DNA of 7,839 nt, from the NCBI GenBank assembly GCA_025927795.1, contig JAICKT010000200.1, positions 1 through 7,839 of the forward strand, in the 5' to 3' direction. This document shows, piece by piece, positions 1 through 5,728 of the stretch; position 1 is the stretch's first letter; every line of letters starts with the position of its first letter. The translations under genes were made by a program, and so were the position numbers. This DNA is from Parafilimonas sp. (GTDB taxonomy: Bacteria; Bacteroidota; Bacteroidia; Chitinophagales; Chitinophagaceae). A model generated the notes under the pieces. That model ran no database searches and was not told where the DNA came from. It was given only the letters and a program-made list of their open reading frames with translations.

Positions 1-2
1 AA

Positions 3-650
3 TATCCCAATAGCAGATGGAAGGGCGCCCTGCTTGCAGATATTGGAATTTTGTACCGTAGAACGGGTTACTATAATAAAGCAATGGATGCATGGCAGCA
101 GGCTTGGGATTTAATGAAAATACAGGATGAGCCTGAAGTAAAAGCTTTGGCTGATCGGGTTGTCTCTGAATTACTAATGCTTAACTGTTGGGTGGGTAGA
201 GAAACAGAAGTTCAATCATTATTAAAAGAAGTTGACAATAGAATATTTGATGGTAGCACACATGAACGCATTGTTGATTGCAAAACAGCCTTATGGCTTA
301 TGAAAAACAGGCCTGGTATTTCTTTTAAATGCGGGCCCTATGCGCTCAGTAAACTTTATACAATTAAAGACAGCACAAAGGCTTTCAATGATAAAATGAT
401 GACAGCACAATCACCCACAAAAGGTTTTTCTCTTTTCCAATTATACCAGATGGCAAAAGATATAGGATTAGATTACCAGATGGCATATAGAAAACCCGGT
501 GCACCTGTAATTGAAAAAGCAGTAGTTCACTGGAAAACTGGATCACTACAGTGCATTAATAAAAATGGAGAACGGGCATTACAGGTGCGAAGATGCTACA
601 GAAAGTACAATTTATGGACAACAATTCTGGCTTACACCTGCCGCTCTTGA
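3..650 (+). CDS. RHS protein fragment 1: TPR-like N-terminus and first half of C39-like peptidase (5' partial)
   Basis: The frame is open from the left edge (it reads YPNSRWKGALLADIG before the TTG at 51), so TTG 51 is not a true start and the gene begins outside the window. Residues encoded by about 3-230 form TPR-like helices (LADIGILYRRTGYYNKAMDAW). The peptidase follows, with its probable nucleophile Cys at 330-332 in the motif KCGPYAL. The strand VVHWK at 522-536 normally leads straight into the catalytic His. Here the frame is lost after it: codons from about 540 to the stop at 648-650 give an unrelated tail of about 36 residues, while the expected HYSALI continues in the next frame from 544. 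The fragment alone would be a peptidase without its His and Asp. Known relatives place this peptidase N-terminal to RHS repeats; a role in maturation or export is inference. Confidence 0.75.
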   Translation, partial: YPNSRWKGALLADIGILYRRTGYYNKAMDAWQQAWDLMKIQDEPEVKALADRVVSELLMLNCWVGRETEVQSLLKEVDNRIFDGSTHERIVDCKTALWLMKNRPGISFKCGPYALSKLYTIKDSTKAFNDKMMTAQSPTKGFSLFQLYQMAKDIGLDYQMAYRKPGAPVIEKAVVHWKTGSLQCINKNGERALQVRRCYRKYNLWTTILAYTCRS

Positions 651-680
651 TTCAAGCGCCAGCGGATATTTTTTAGTGCC
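320..680 (+). other. C39-like (papain-fold) cysteine peptidase domain, interrupted by a frameshift
   Basis: The domain is recognised from the CGPYAL motif (Cys at 330-332), the helix GFSLFQLYQMAKDIGLDY (about 423-476), and VVHWK followed by HYSALI (His codon 544-546) and CEDAT (Asp codon 592-594). These match the Cys-His-Asp order of C39-like peptidases. The oxyanion Gln usually found a few residues before the Cys is not obvious (local sequence GISFKCG). The single-base shift at about 540 separates Cys from His/Asp. The type assignment rests on motif memory, not a profile search. Confidence 0.65.
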
Positions 681-2454
681 GAATAACCCATTACCAAATG
701 GCTGGCGCAGAGTTTCTAGTGAAGAAGGAAGTAAAGTTTTTGGGAAAGGACAATCACCACCTAACACTGGCAAACACTGTTCAGATTGTGACGAACAATC
801 AGGCGATGGTGGTTGCTCACAATGTACAGGTATGGCACGTTGCAATGTACACCTGGCAGCTGTTAGCTTACATATATTTGACCGCCCGTTTTTCTATTCA
901 ACTCCGAAAGGTCCTTCGATGGCTTGGCAGATAAGTTATCACCAAAGAGATAGTTACCAGCCAGGTAATTTTTCTTATTCCAACATAGGCGAGCTATGGA
1001 CATTTAATTGGCTATCTTATTTACAAGACGATCCCAACACTCCTTCTTCAAATGTGGATTTGTATGTAATGGATGGAGGAGTAAGAACATTTACAGGATA
1101 TAATGAAACTACAAAAAGTTATGCTCCGGAGATACAAACCAACGATGTTCTCGTAAGGATTGATGTTTCATGCTACGAATTACGGCATCCTGATGGTTCT
1201 AAAGAAGTTTATTCAAATCCTGATGGCAGCTTAGCAAATGGCAGAAGAGTTTTCCTAACGAAAAAAGTAGATGTTGCAGGTAATGCAGTAACAATTTTTT
1301 ATGATGCTTTTTTGAGAATTACTTCTCTTAAGGATGCACTTAATCAGGTAACTACTTTAACTTATGACAACACTGATATTTTTAAAATTATTCAGATATC
1401 TGCTTTGGGCAGAACTGCCAAATTTGAATATGATGGTTCAGGCAGGTTATATAAAATCACTGACATGATTGGAATGGTTTCATCATTTCTGTATGATAGC
1501 AATGGTTTTATTACTCAAATGACCACTCCTTATGGAACTACTAAATTTACCAAACAAGACGGGCCCGATAACTTTCGCTCCCTGCAAATTGATTATCCTT
1601 TAGGTGCAAAAGAAAGAGTTGAGTTTGCAGAGGCTGTTGCAGGAGTACCATTTAGCGAAACAATATATCCTTCAGGCATGAATCTGTTTAACCAATACAT
1701 TAATTATCGTAACACATTCTATTGGGATAAAAAGGCAATGCTTGATGGCGCAGGCGATTACACCAAAGCAAAAATTTATCATTGGCTTCATGGTTCTTCG
1801 GCTACGAATGAGAATACATTTGTTTCACCTATTTTAGAAAGTGTAAAAGAACCTCTGGAAAACAGGGTATGGTATAATTATCAAAATGGTCAGGCTGGTG
1901 TGGCGGTTCAGGGAATGTCTTCAAGTCCCTCGATTATTGGACGTGTTCTTAGCGATGGAACTACTCAGCTAATAAAAGCCGGTTATAACTCGACTGGCGC
2001 AGATACTTTTTCACTTGACGCATCTGGTCGTAAAATAAGTTACAAATACGATTCAACGCAGATAAATCTGCTTGAAGTGCACCAAACAACCGCAGGGTCT
2101 AATGAATTGCTTGAAAAAAATACATATGACCCGCAACATCCGTTTGTTCCAAAAACAGTTAAGGATGCTTCGGGACAAACAACGACTTTCACTTACAATG
2201 CAGCCGGGCAAGTGTTAACCATTAAAAATCCAAAAAACGAAAAGACAACTTTTACTTATGATGGGAAAGGTTATCTGAAAAAAATTACCGGACCTGTTCA
2301 AGGCTCGACAGTCAGCTTTACTTATGATGCTTTTGGCAGAGTTCGTACAGTTACAGATCCTGAAGGTTATAAGATTACTACAGATTATGATGCACTGGAT
2401 CGCCCCCACTGTTATTACCTACCCCGACGGTTCATTCGAACAAATTGTATATGA
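565..2454 (+). CDS. RHS protein fragment 2: second half of C39-like peptidase, Cys-rich linker and first YD repeats
   Basis: ATG 565 is only the first Met of this frame. True coding similarity starts upstream at 541 (D-HYSALIKMENGHYRCEDAT), so 565 is an artefact of the frameshift and no initiation signal is evident. Residues 1-45 complete the peptidase (Asp in CEDAT at 592-594; WLTPAALDSSASGYFLVP resembles the end of this domain in RHS relatives). Residues 72-93 hold CxxC-x8-CxxC followed by another Cys. From about residue 95 (VHLAAVSLHIFDRPFFYSTPKGP, then YHQRDSYQPGNFSYSNIG and WTFNWLSYL) comes the N-terminal part of the RHS shell. YD repeats run from about residue 245 (FYDAFLRI, TLTYDNTD, FEYDGSGRL, FTYNAAGQV, FTYDAFGRV). 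The frame leaves the alignment at the C run 2403-2407; the last 16 or so residues to the stop at 2454 are out of frame. Confidence 0.78.
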   Translation: MENGHYRCEDATESTIYGQQFWLTPAALDSSASGYFLVPNNPLPNGWRRVSSEEGSKVFGKGQSPPNTGKHCSDCDEQSGDGGCSQCTGMARCNVHLAAVSLHIFDRPFFYSTPKGPSMAWQISYHQRDSYQPGNFSYSNIGELWTFNWLSYLQDDPNTPSSNVDLYVMDGGVRTFTGYNETTKSYAPEIQTNDVLVRIDVSCYELRHPDGSKEVYSNPDGSLANGRRVFLTKKVDVAGNAVTIFYDAFLRITSLKDALNQVTTLTYDNTDIFKIIQISALGRTAKFEYDGSGRLYKITDMIGMVSSFLYDSNGFITQMTTPYGTTKFTKQDGPDNFRSLQIDYPLGAKERVEFAEAVAGVPFSETIYPSGMNLFNQYINYRNTFYWDKKAMLDGAGDYTKAKIYHWLHGSSATNENTFVSPILESVKEPLENRVWYNYQNGQAGVAVQGMSSSPSIIGRVLSDGTTQLIKAGYNSTGADTFSLDASGRKISYKYDSTQINLLEVHQTTAGSNELLEKNTYDPQHPFVPKTVKDASGQTTTFTYNAAGQVLTIKNPKNEKTTFTYDGKGYLKKITGPVQGSTVSFTYDAFGRVRTVTDPEGYKITTDYDALDRPHCYYLPRRFIRTNCI

Positions 2455-4030
2455 TCGCCTTGATGCAGTGGCAACAAAAGATAGGCTCGGCAGATGGTCG
2501 CACTCACTTTTCGATTCGTTAGATCGTTTAAATTCTGTTACAGATGCTCTTGGAAGAATTACACAATTTATATGGTGCGCCTGCGGCAATCTTTCAGAAA
2601 TTGTTGATCAGTTTAAGCACATTACAACTTTTACATATGATATACAAAGTCGCCTTACTTCCAAGATTTATGATGATGGTAAAACGATTACCTACAAATA
2701 TGACAGCACAACCAGCCGGCTGGCACAGGTAACTGATGCGAAAGGGCAGACAACTAAATACACTTATTTTATTGACGATAATTTAAGACAAATAAATTAT
2801 ACAAATGCGGCAATTGCAACTCCATCGGTTATTTTTTCTTATGATGGAAAATACAATCGTATTACCGCTATGCTTGACGGATCAGGAATTACTTCATATT
2901 CCTATTATCCGGTTACAGCCGGCACCATAGGAGCTGGAAGACTTAAGACGATTGACGGTCCACTTACAAACGATAATATCGTTTATACTTACGATAAACT
3001 AGGGAGAGTAAAAAGCCGCGCCATTAATAATATTTTATCATCTGTTGTTTACGATTCATTAGGAAGAATAACCTCTGCAACAAATGCGCTTGGAAACTTT
3101 ACTTACAACTATGTTGACGTAACCAACAGGCTTGCTTCCGTTGTTTATCCTAACGGTCAGAATACAGCATTCACTTATTTTGATAATCTTGGCGACCAGC
3201 GTTTAAAAGAAATCTGGAATAAAAACGGAAGCACAACAATTTCAAAATTCGATTATGAATATGATAAGGAGGGGCAGATAACAAAATGGACACAACAAAC
3301 AGATAATACAACACCCAAATATTATGAACTTGGTTATGACCTTGCTGACCAGTTAATTTATGCCACCCAAAAAAATCAAAATACAAATGCAATTCTTAAA
3401 CGCTATGCATACCAGTATAACAAAGCAGGTAATCGCACTAATGAACAAATTGACAATTCTGTAACATCAGCTATTTATGATTCGCTTAACCAAATGACCG
3501 CACAGCAAGATGGGGGAAGAATGTTTTTCAAAGGAACAATAAATGAATTTGCATCTGTTCAAATAAAAAATAAAACAGCATCAGGTTCTGTAAATGCAAC
3601 CGTGGACAGTCTTACCAATTCTTTCCAGGGTTTTGTAAAAATATTACCTGGCAAAAAAAACAAGATATTTATTACTGCTGTTGATTATTCAGGTAATAAT
3701 AATACCAACACTGATACATTTAATGTAAACACAGGACATGGTACAAATAATACATTGAGCTTTGATGATAATGGCAATACAATTTCCGAAACCAACCCCG
3801 CGGTAACTTATAGCTGGGACGCTGCAGACAGGCTGGTTAAAATTGTCAAAGGTGCAAACACAGAAGAATTTATTTATGATGGCTTAAGCAGGCGCGTTGC
3901 AGAAAAACTAAATGGCACAATTATTAAACGCTGGCTCTGGTGCGGAACGGAATTGTGTGAAGAACGCGATGCAAGCGGCAGCACAGTAACCAAACGTTTC
4001 TTTCCGCAAGGAGAACAAATAAACGGAACA
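1288..4030 (+). repeat. YD (RHS) repeat array forming the toxin-encapsulating shell
   Basis: This is a degenerate protein-level repeat with units of roughly 20 residues around YD or YN followed by GR-(I/L/V), for example YDGSGRLYKI, YDSNGFITQM, YNAAGQVLTI, YDGKGYLKKI, YDAFGRVRTV, YDSLGRITSA, YNKAGNRTNE and YDGLSRRVAE. Such repeats form the spiral beta-sheet cocoon of RHS and Tc-toxin C proteins. The array crosses the frameshift at 2407 and is interrupted by a non-YD domain at 3518-3757. Confidence 0.85.
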
Positions 4031-4786
4031 AATTATTTTTTTACAAAAGATCATCTCGGCTCTGTACGTGAAGTAATCAACAGCAGCGGAAACCTTGTTA
4101 CACGTTACGATTATGACCCTTATGGAAGAAGAACAAAACTTACAGGAACTATAAATGCTGACTTTGGATTTACGGGGCATTATATAGATACACTAAGCAA
4201 TTTATATTTGGCACTATATAGAGCTTACGATGCGAATTTGGGAAGATGGTTAAGCAGGGATCCTATTCAAGAGACTAAAGGAATAAATTTATATGAATAT
4301 GGTTTAAATAATCCAATTAATTTGGTTGACCAGTTAGGGTTGCAAGAGTACGGAAATGTTAATTTAGTTCACTCGGCATCTTTCAGTAAGCCTGAGCCAC
4401 CAAGATTGCCAAGTTCTTTTCAATATTATGGAAACTGGGGAGGACCAGGCTGGGCTGGTGGCATGTGGACGAGTATTGGACATCAATTAGAAGATTTGAC
4501 TGTGGAAGAACAAAAGAAACTTAAAGACCCTATTGATCCAGAGGACGCTGCTTATAAGGATCACGACTATTGTTACTCACATTGTCGAGTTAAATATAAA
4601 AATTGCCCTAGTAAACGTGCAGAATGTTTCAAACAGTGCGATAGACAATTATCAAGAGATTTATTGAATCTTGAATTTACTCATTATTATGATCCCAAAA
4701 CAGGTGATTTCACAAAGTCCTATTACGATATTAGAGCAGAAATTGCGCAGGAATACTTTGCTCAGAGTGATCCTGGCCCGGATTGA
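2324..4786 (+). CDS. RHS protein fragment 3: YD repeats, RHS-associated core and PLA2-like toxin
   Basis: The first 28 codons after ATG 2324 read through fragment 2 out of frame and are not real. Coding similarity begins at 2408 (TVITYPDGSFEQIVYD), continuing YDALDRP of fragment 2. YD repeats follow (YDRLDAV, FTYDIQSRL, YTYDKLGRV, VYDSLGRI, FDYEYDKEGQI, YDSLNQM), with the family signature WCACGNL at about 2576-2596. An inserted domain of about 80 residues lies at 3518-3757, then FIYDGLSRR and the signature RWLWCGTELCEERDASGS. The RHS-associated core ends in LYEYGLNNPINLVDQLGL at about 4289-4342, the usual boundary and self-cleavage region before a variable toxin. The last 147 residues are the toxin. 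The stop TGA is at 4784-4786. Confidence 0.82.
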   Translation: MMLLAEFVQLQILKVIRLLQIMMHWIAPTVITYPDGSFEQIVYDRLDAVATKDRLGRWSHSLFDSLDRLNSVTDALGRITQFIWCACGNLSEIVDQFKHITTFTYDIQSRLTSKIYDDGKTITYKYDSTTSRLAQVTDAKGQTTKYTYFIDDNLRQINYTNAAIATPSVIFSYDGKYNRITAMLDGSGITSYSYYPVTAGTIGAGRLKTIDGPLTNDNIVYTYDKLGRVKSRAINNILSSVVYDSLGRITSATNALGNFTYNYVDVTNRLASVVYPNGQNTAFTYFDNLGDQRLKEIWNKNGSTTISKFDYEYDKEGQITKWTQQTDNTTPKYYELGYDLADQLIYATQKNQNTNAILKRYAYQYNKAGNRTNEQIDNSVTSAIYDSLNQMTAQQDGGRMFFKGTINEFASVQIKNKTASGSVNATVDSLTNSFQGFVKILPGKKNKIFITAVDYSGNNNTNTDTFNVNTGHGTNNTLSFDDNGNTISETNPAVTYSWDAADRLVKIVKGANTEEFIYDGLSRRVAEKLNGTIIKRWLWCGTELCEERDASGSTVTKRFFPQGEQINGTNYFFTKDHLGSVREVINSSGNLVTRYDYDPYGRRTKLTGTINADFGFTGHYIDTLSNLYLALYRAYDANLGRWLSRDPIQETKGINLYEYGLNNPINLVDQLGLQEYGNVNLVHSASFSKPEPPRLPSSFQYYGNWGGPGWAGGMWTSIGHQLEDLTVEEQKKLKDPIDPEDAAYKDHDYCYSHCRVKYKNCPSKRAECFKQCDRQLSRDLLNLEFTHYYDPKTGDFTKSYYDIRAEIAQEYFAQSDPGPD
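3518..3757 (+). other. Ig-like domain inserted within the RHS shell
   Basis: About 80 residues lack YD units and instead read as a short beta-sandwich: FFKGTINEFASVQIKN, then VNATVDSLTNSFQGFVKI, LPGKKNKIFITAVDYSGN and TDTFNVNTG. The pattern (an opening strand, VNATVDS...NSFQGFV, then PG-x-N-x-(I/V)-x-(I/V)-TAVD-x-SGN) resembles bacterial Ig-like domains with an AxDxxGN ending. It sits between YDSLNQ and the last YD repeats before the core. I recall similar insertions at this place in other large RHS proteins; its role is unknown. Confidence 0.6.
4034..4342 (+). other. RHS repeat-associated core domain
   Basis: This is the conserved block before the variable C-terminus: YFFTKDHLGSVREV, RYDYDPYGRR, FTGHYIDTLSNLYLALYRAYD, LGRWLSRDPI, LYEYGLNNPINLVDQLGL. 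It matches the RHS-associated core, including the G-R-W-(L/I)-S-x-DP-I and LYxYxxNNP motifs. DQLGL at 4328-4342 corresponds to the DPxGL-type site where the core's aspartyl-protease activity releases the toxin in characterised RHS proteins. Here it is DQ rather than DP; the effect on cleavage is unknown. Confidence 0.9.
4343..4783 (+). other. C-terminal PLA2-like toxin domain
   Basis: The domain is 147 residues after the core. YGNWGGPGWAGG (from 4427) resembles the calcium-binding loop of secreted phospholipase A2 (Y-G-x-x-C-G-x-G-G), and PIDPEDAAYKDHDYCY (His codon 4562-4564) resembles the catalytic helix D-x-C-C-x-x-H-D-x-C-Y. QCDRQLSRDLL (Asp codon 4640-4642) matches the Cys98-Asp99 helix. 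By PLA2 numbering His48, Asp49, Cys51, Tyr52, Cys98 and Asp99 are present, while Cys29, Cys44 and Cys45 are replaced by Gly, Ala and Tyr. The gap between loop and His is longer than in venom enzymes (45 residues against 23). The expected activity is calcium-dependent hydrolysis of the sn-2 ester of membrane phospholipids; this is inferred from motifs only. Confidence 0.72.
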
Positions 4787-4794
4787 GAAAAGAC

Positions 4795-4887
4795 ATGACT
4801 GATCCCTCTCTTCTTTTTATCAATATGTTTCTAAATGAAATTGAAGTGCTAGGGAGATTGCTGCATCAAAGCACAAAAGAGGAGTAA
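4795..4887 (+). CDS. Possible 30-residue peptide directly after the toxin (hypothetical)
   Basis: ATG 4795 opens 8 bases after the toxin stop and reads 30 codons to TAA at 4885-4887. The start is MTDPSLLFINMFLNEIEVLG and the end LLHQSTKEE. It is amphipathic and mildly acidic, with no signal peptide. Placement suggests translational coupling to the toxin gene, where an immunity gene would be expected, but 30 residues is very short for an immunity protein. It could be a remnant of a longer immunity gene, a small peptide, or a chance ORF. I do not recognise it. Confidence 0.3.
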   Translation: MTDPSLLFINMFLNEIEVLGRLLHQSTKEE

Positions 4888-4906
4888 ATAAAATAAAACA
4901 AATACA

Positions 4907-5593
4907 ATGAAAACATTTTTATTAATCATACAACTATTCGCATTATGTAGCGCAGCATTTTCTCAATGCCCGCCCTCTGCTATGAAAATACAAAGCCCCA
5001 TTTGTGATACGCCACGAAACTTAAAAGCTGTGCTTACCTGTACAACAGCAAAGCTTAACTGGAAAGGTAATAACGAGCAAACTTATATTGTAAATGCAAC
5101 CGGCACAGATGCAGATTCAAACACAATATTTGAAATTAAAGAAGCAAAATATTCCTGCGATGAAAACGGCAATTGTGCTGCAACTATTTCAGTAAAACAA
5201 GGCGTAATACTAAACTGGAATGTGCAGGCTATTTGCAATATAAATAGCGCTCAAATTTATAGTCCTGTTGTACAGGATAAACAAACAACGATACCTGCCT
5301 GCAATGCAGTAGCGCAAAATGCAAAAAAAGATAATTTAAATGGAGCAATACGTGTCTATCCAAATCCAACCACAGGCAAATTAACAGTTGAATACAATAG
5401 CAATGATGCGGGTAATATTCATTTAATCATTTATAATCTAACCGGAAAGAAAATATTAAGCACAACAAGTACTTTAATAAAAGGCAATAACAGTTACCAG
5501 TTAAACTTAGCTAACTTATCTCAGGGCACTTATTATATTGAACTAAGCAATACAATACAAAGCAACAGAGTGAAGTTTGTTATACAGCGATAA
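4907..5593 (+). CDS. Secreted protein with fibronectin-III-like domain and T9SS type A sorting tail
   Basis: The protein has 228 residues. Residues 1-20 are a Sec signal peptide (MKTFLLIIQLFALCSAAFSQ), cleaved probably after Ser19 or Gln20. Residues about 34-132 look like a fibronectin type III-like beta-sandwich (TPRNLKAVLTCTTAKLNWKG, NEQTYIVNATGT, LNWNVQAICN, YSPVV). It contains several Cys (33, 45, 84, 90, 110, 132) that may form disulfides outside the cell. Residues about 149-228 are a T9SS type A sorting domain: VYPNPTTGKLTVEY, LIIYNLTGKKIL, LSQGTYYIEL and the terminal KFVIQR. Such tails send the protein through the outer membrane by type IX secretion, after which they are removed. ATG 4907 is chosen because the signal peptide begins there; the leader (4888-4906) is A-rich. 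The purine stretch AGAGGAG at 4878-4884 is too far upstream to be its ribosome site. The binding partner is unknown. Confidence 0.88.
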   Translation: MKTFLLIIQLFALCSAAFSQCPPSAMKIQSPICDTPRNLKAVLTCTTAKLNWKGNNEQTYIVNATGTDADSNTIFEIKEAKYSCDENGNCAATISVKQGVILNWNVQAICNINSAQIYSPVVQDKQTTIPACNAVAQNAKKDNLNGAIRVYPNPTTGKLTVEYNSNDAGNIHLIIYNLTGKKILSTTSTLIKGNNSYQLNLANLSQGTYYIELSNTIQSNRVKFVIQR

Positions 5594-5728
5594 AAAAGCC
5601 TGACAGTTTTTTAGTGCAAAAATTTTTTCATTAAACCGGTAACAATTTTTCTAAACCAGGAATCTATTTAGTACAAGAGCCTAATGCTATTGTGACAATC
5701 TGTTTCATACAAACTAAAACTTTTTACT

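Larger units (their letters stand above)
1..4786 (+). pseudogene. RHS/YD-repeat polymorphic toxin with C39-like peptidase and PLA2-like C-terminus; 5'-partial, two frameshifts
   Basis: This is the composite of three overlapping plus-strand reading frames that form one protein when 1 base is skipped near 540 and 1 base in the C run 2403-2407. Joined, 179 + 622 + 792 codons give at least 1,593 residues; the N-terminus lies left of the window. Domain order: TPR-like helices (3 to about 230), C39-like peptidase (about 320-680), Cys-rich linker (about 775-845), RHS shell with YD repeats (about 860-4030), RHS-associated core (4034-4342) and a PLA2-like toxin (4343-4783). In known RHS proteins the YD repeats fold into a hollow shell around the toxin, and the core cuts the toxin free inside it. 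Intact flanking similarity on both sides of each shift shows this was one gene. Whether the breaks are real or errors cannot be decided here; if they are errors, this is an intact CDS. Confidence 0.85.

Noticed and set aside
698..934. Plus-strand ORF of 78 codons overlapping the RHS gene
   Set aside because: It is out of frame with the strongly family-like RHS translation and has no similarity of its own.
3908..4180. Minus-strand ORF of 90 codons as an immunity gene
   Set aside because: It lies entirely antisense to the highly conserved RHS core, and its composition is that of a shadow frame.
4824..4831. TATGTTTC as a Bacteroidota -7 element for the 228-residue gene
   Set aside because: One mismatch to TAnnTTTG and no TTG at the -33 distance; it also lies inside the possible 30-codon ORF.
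5592..5612. AAAAAA / TTTTTT inverted repeat just after the 228-residue gene, as an intrinsic terminator
   Set aside because: The stem would be A-U pairs only around a 9-base loop with no GC pairs, so it is too weak to call.
5594..5728. Search for a Bacteroidota promoter (TTTG and TAnnTTTG) in the intergenic gap
   Set aside because: No properly spaced pair of elements is visible; the gap is AT-rich without a convincing -7 motif.
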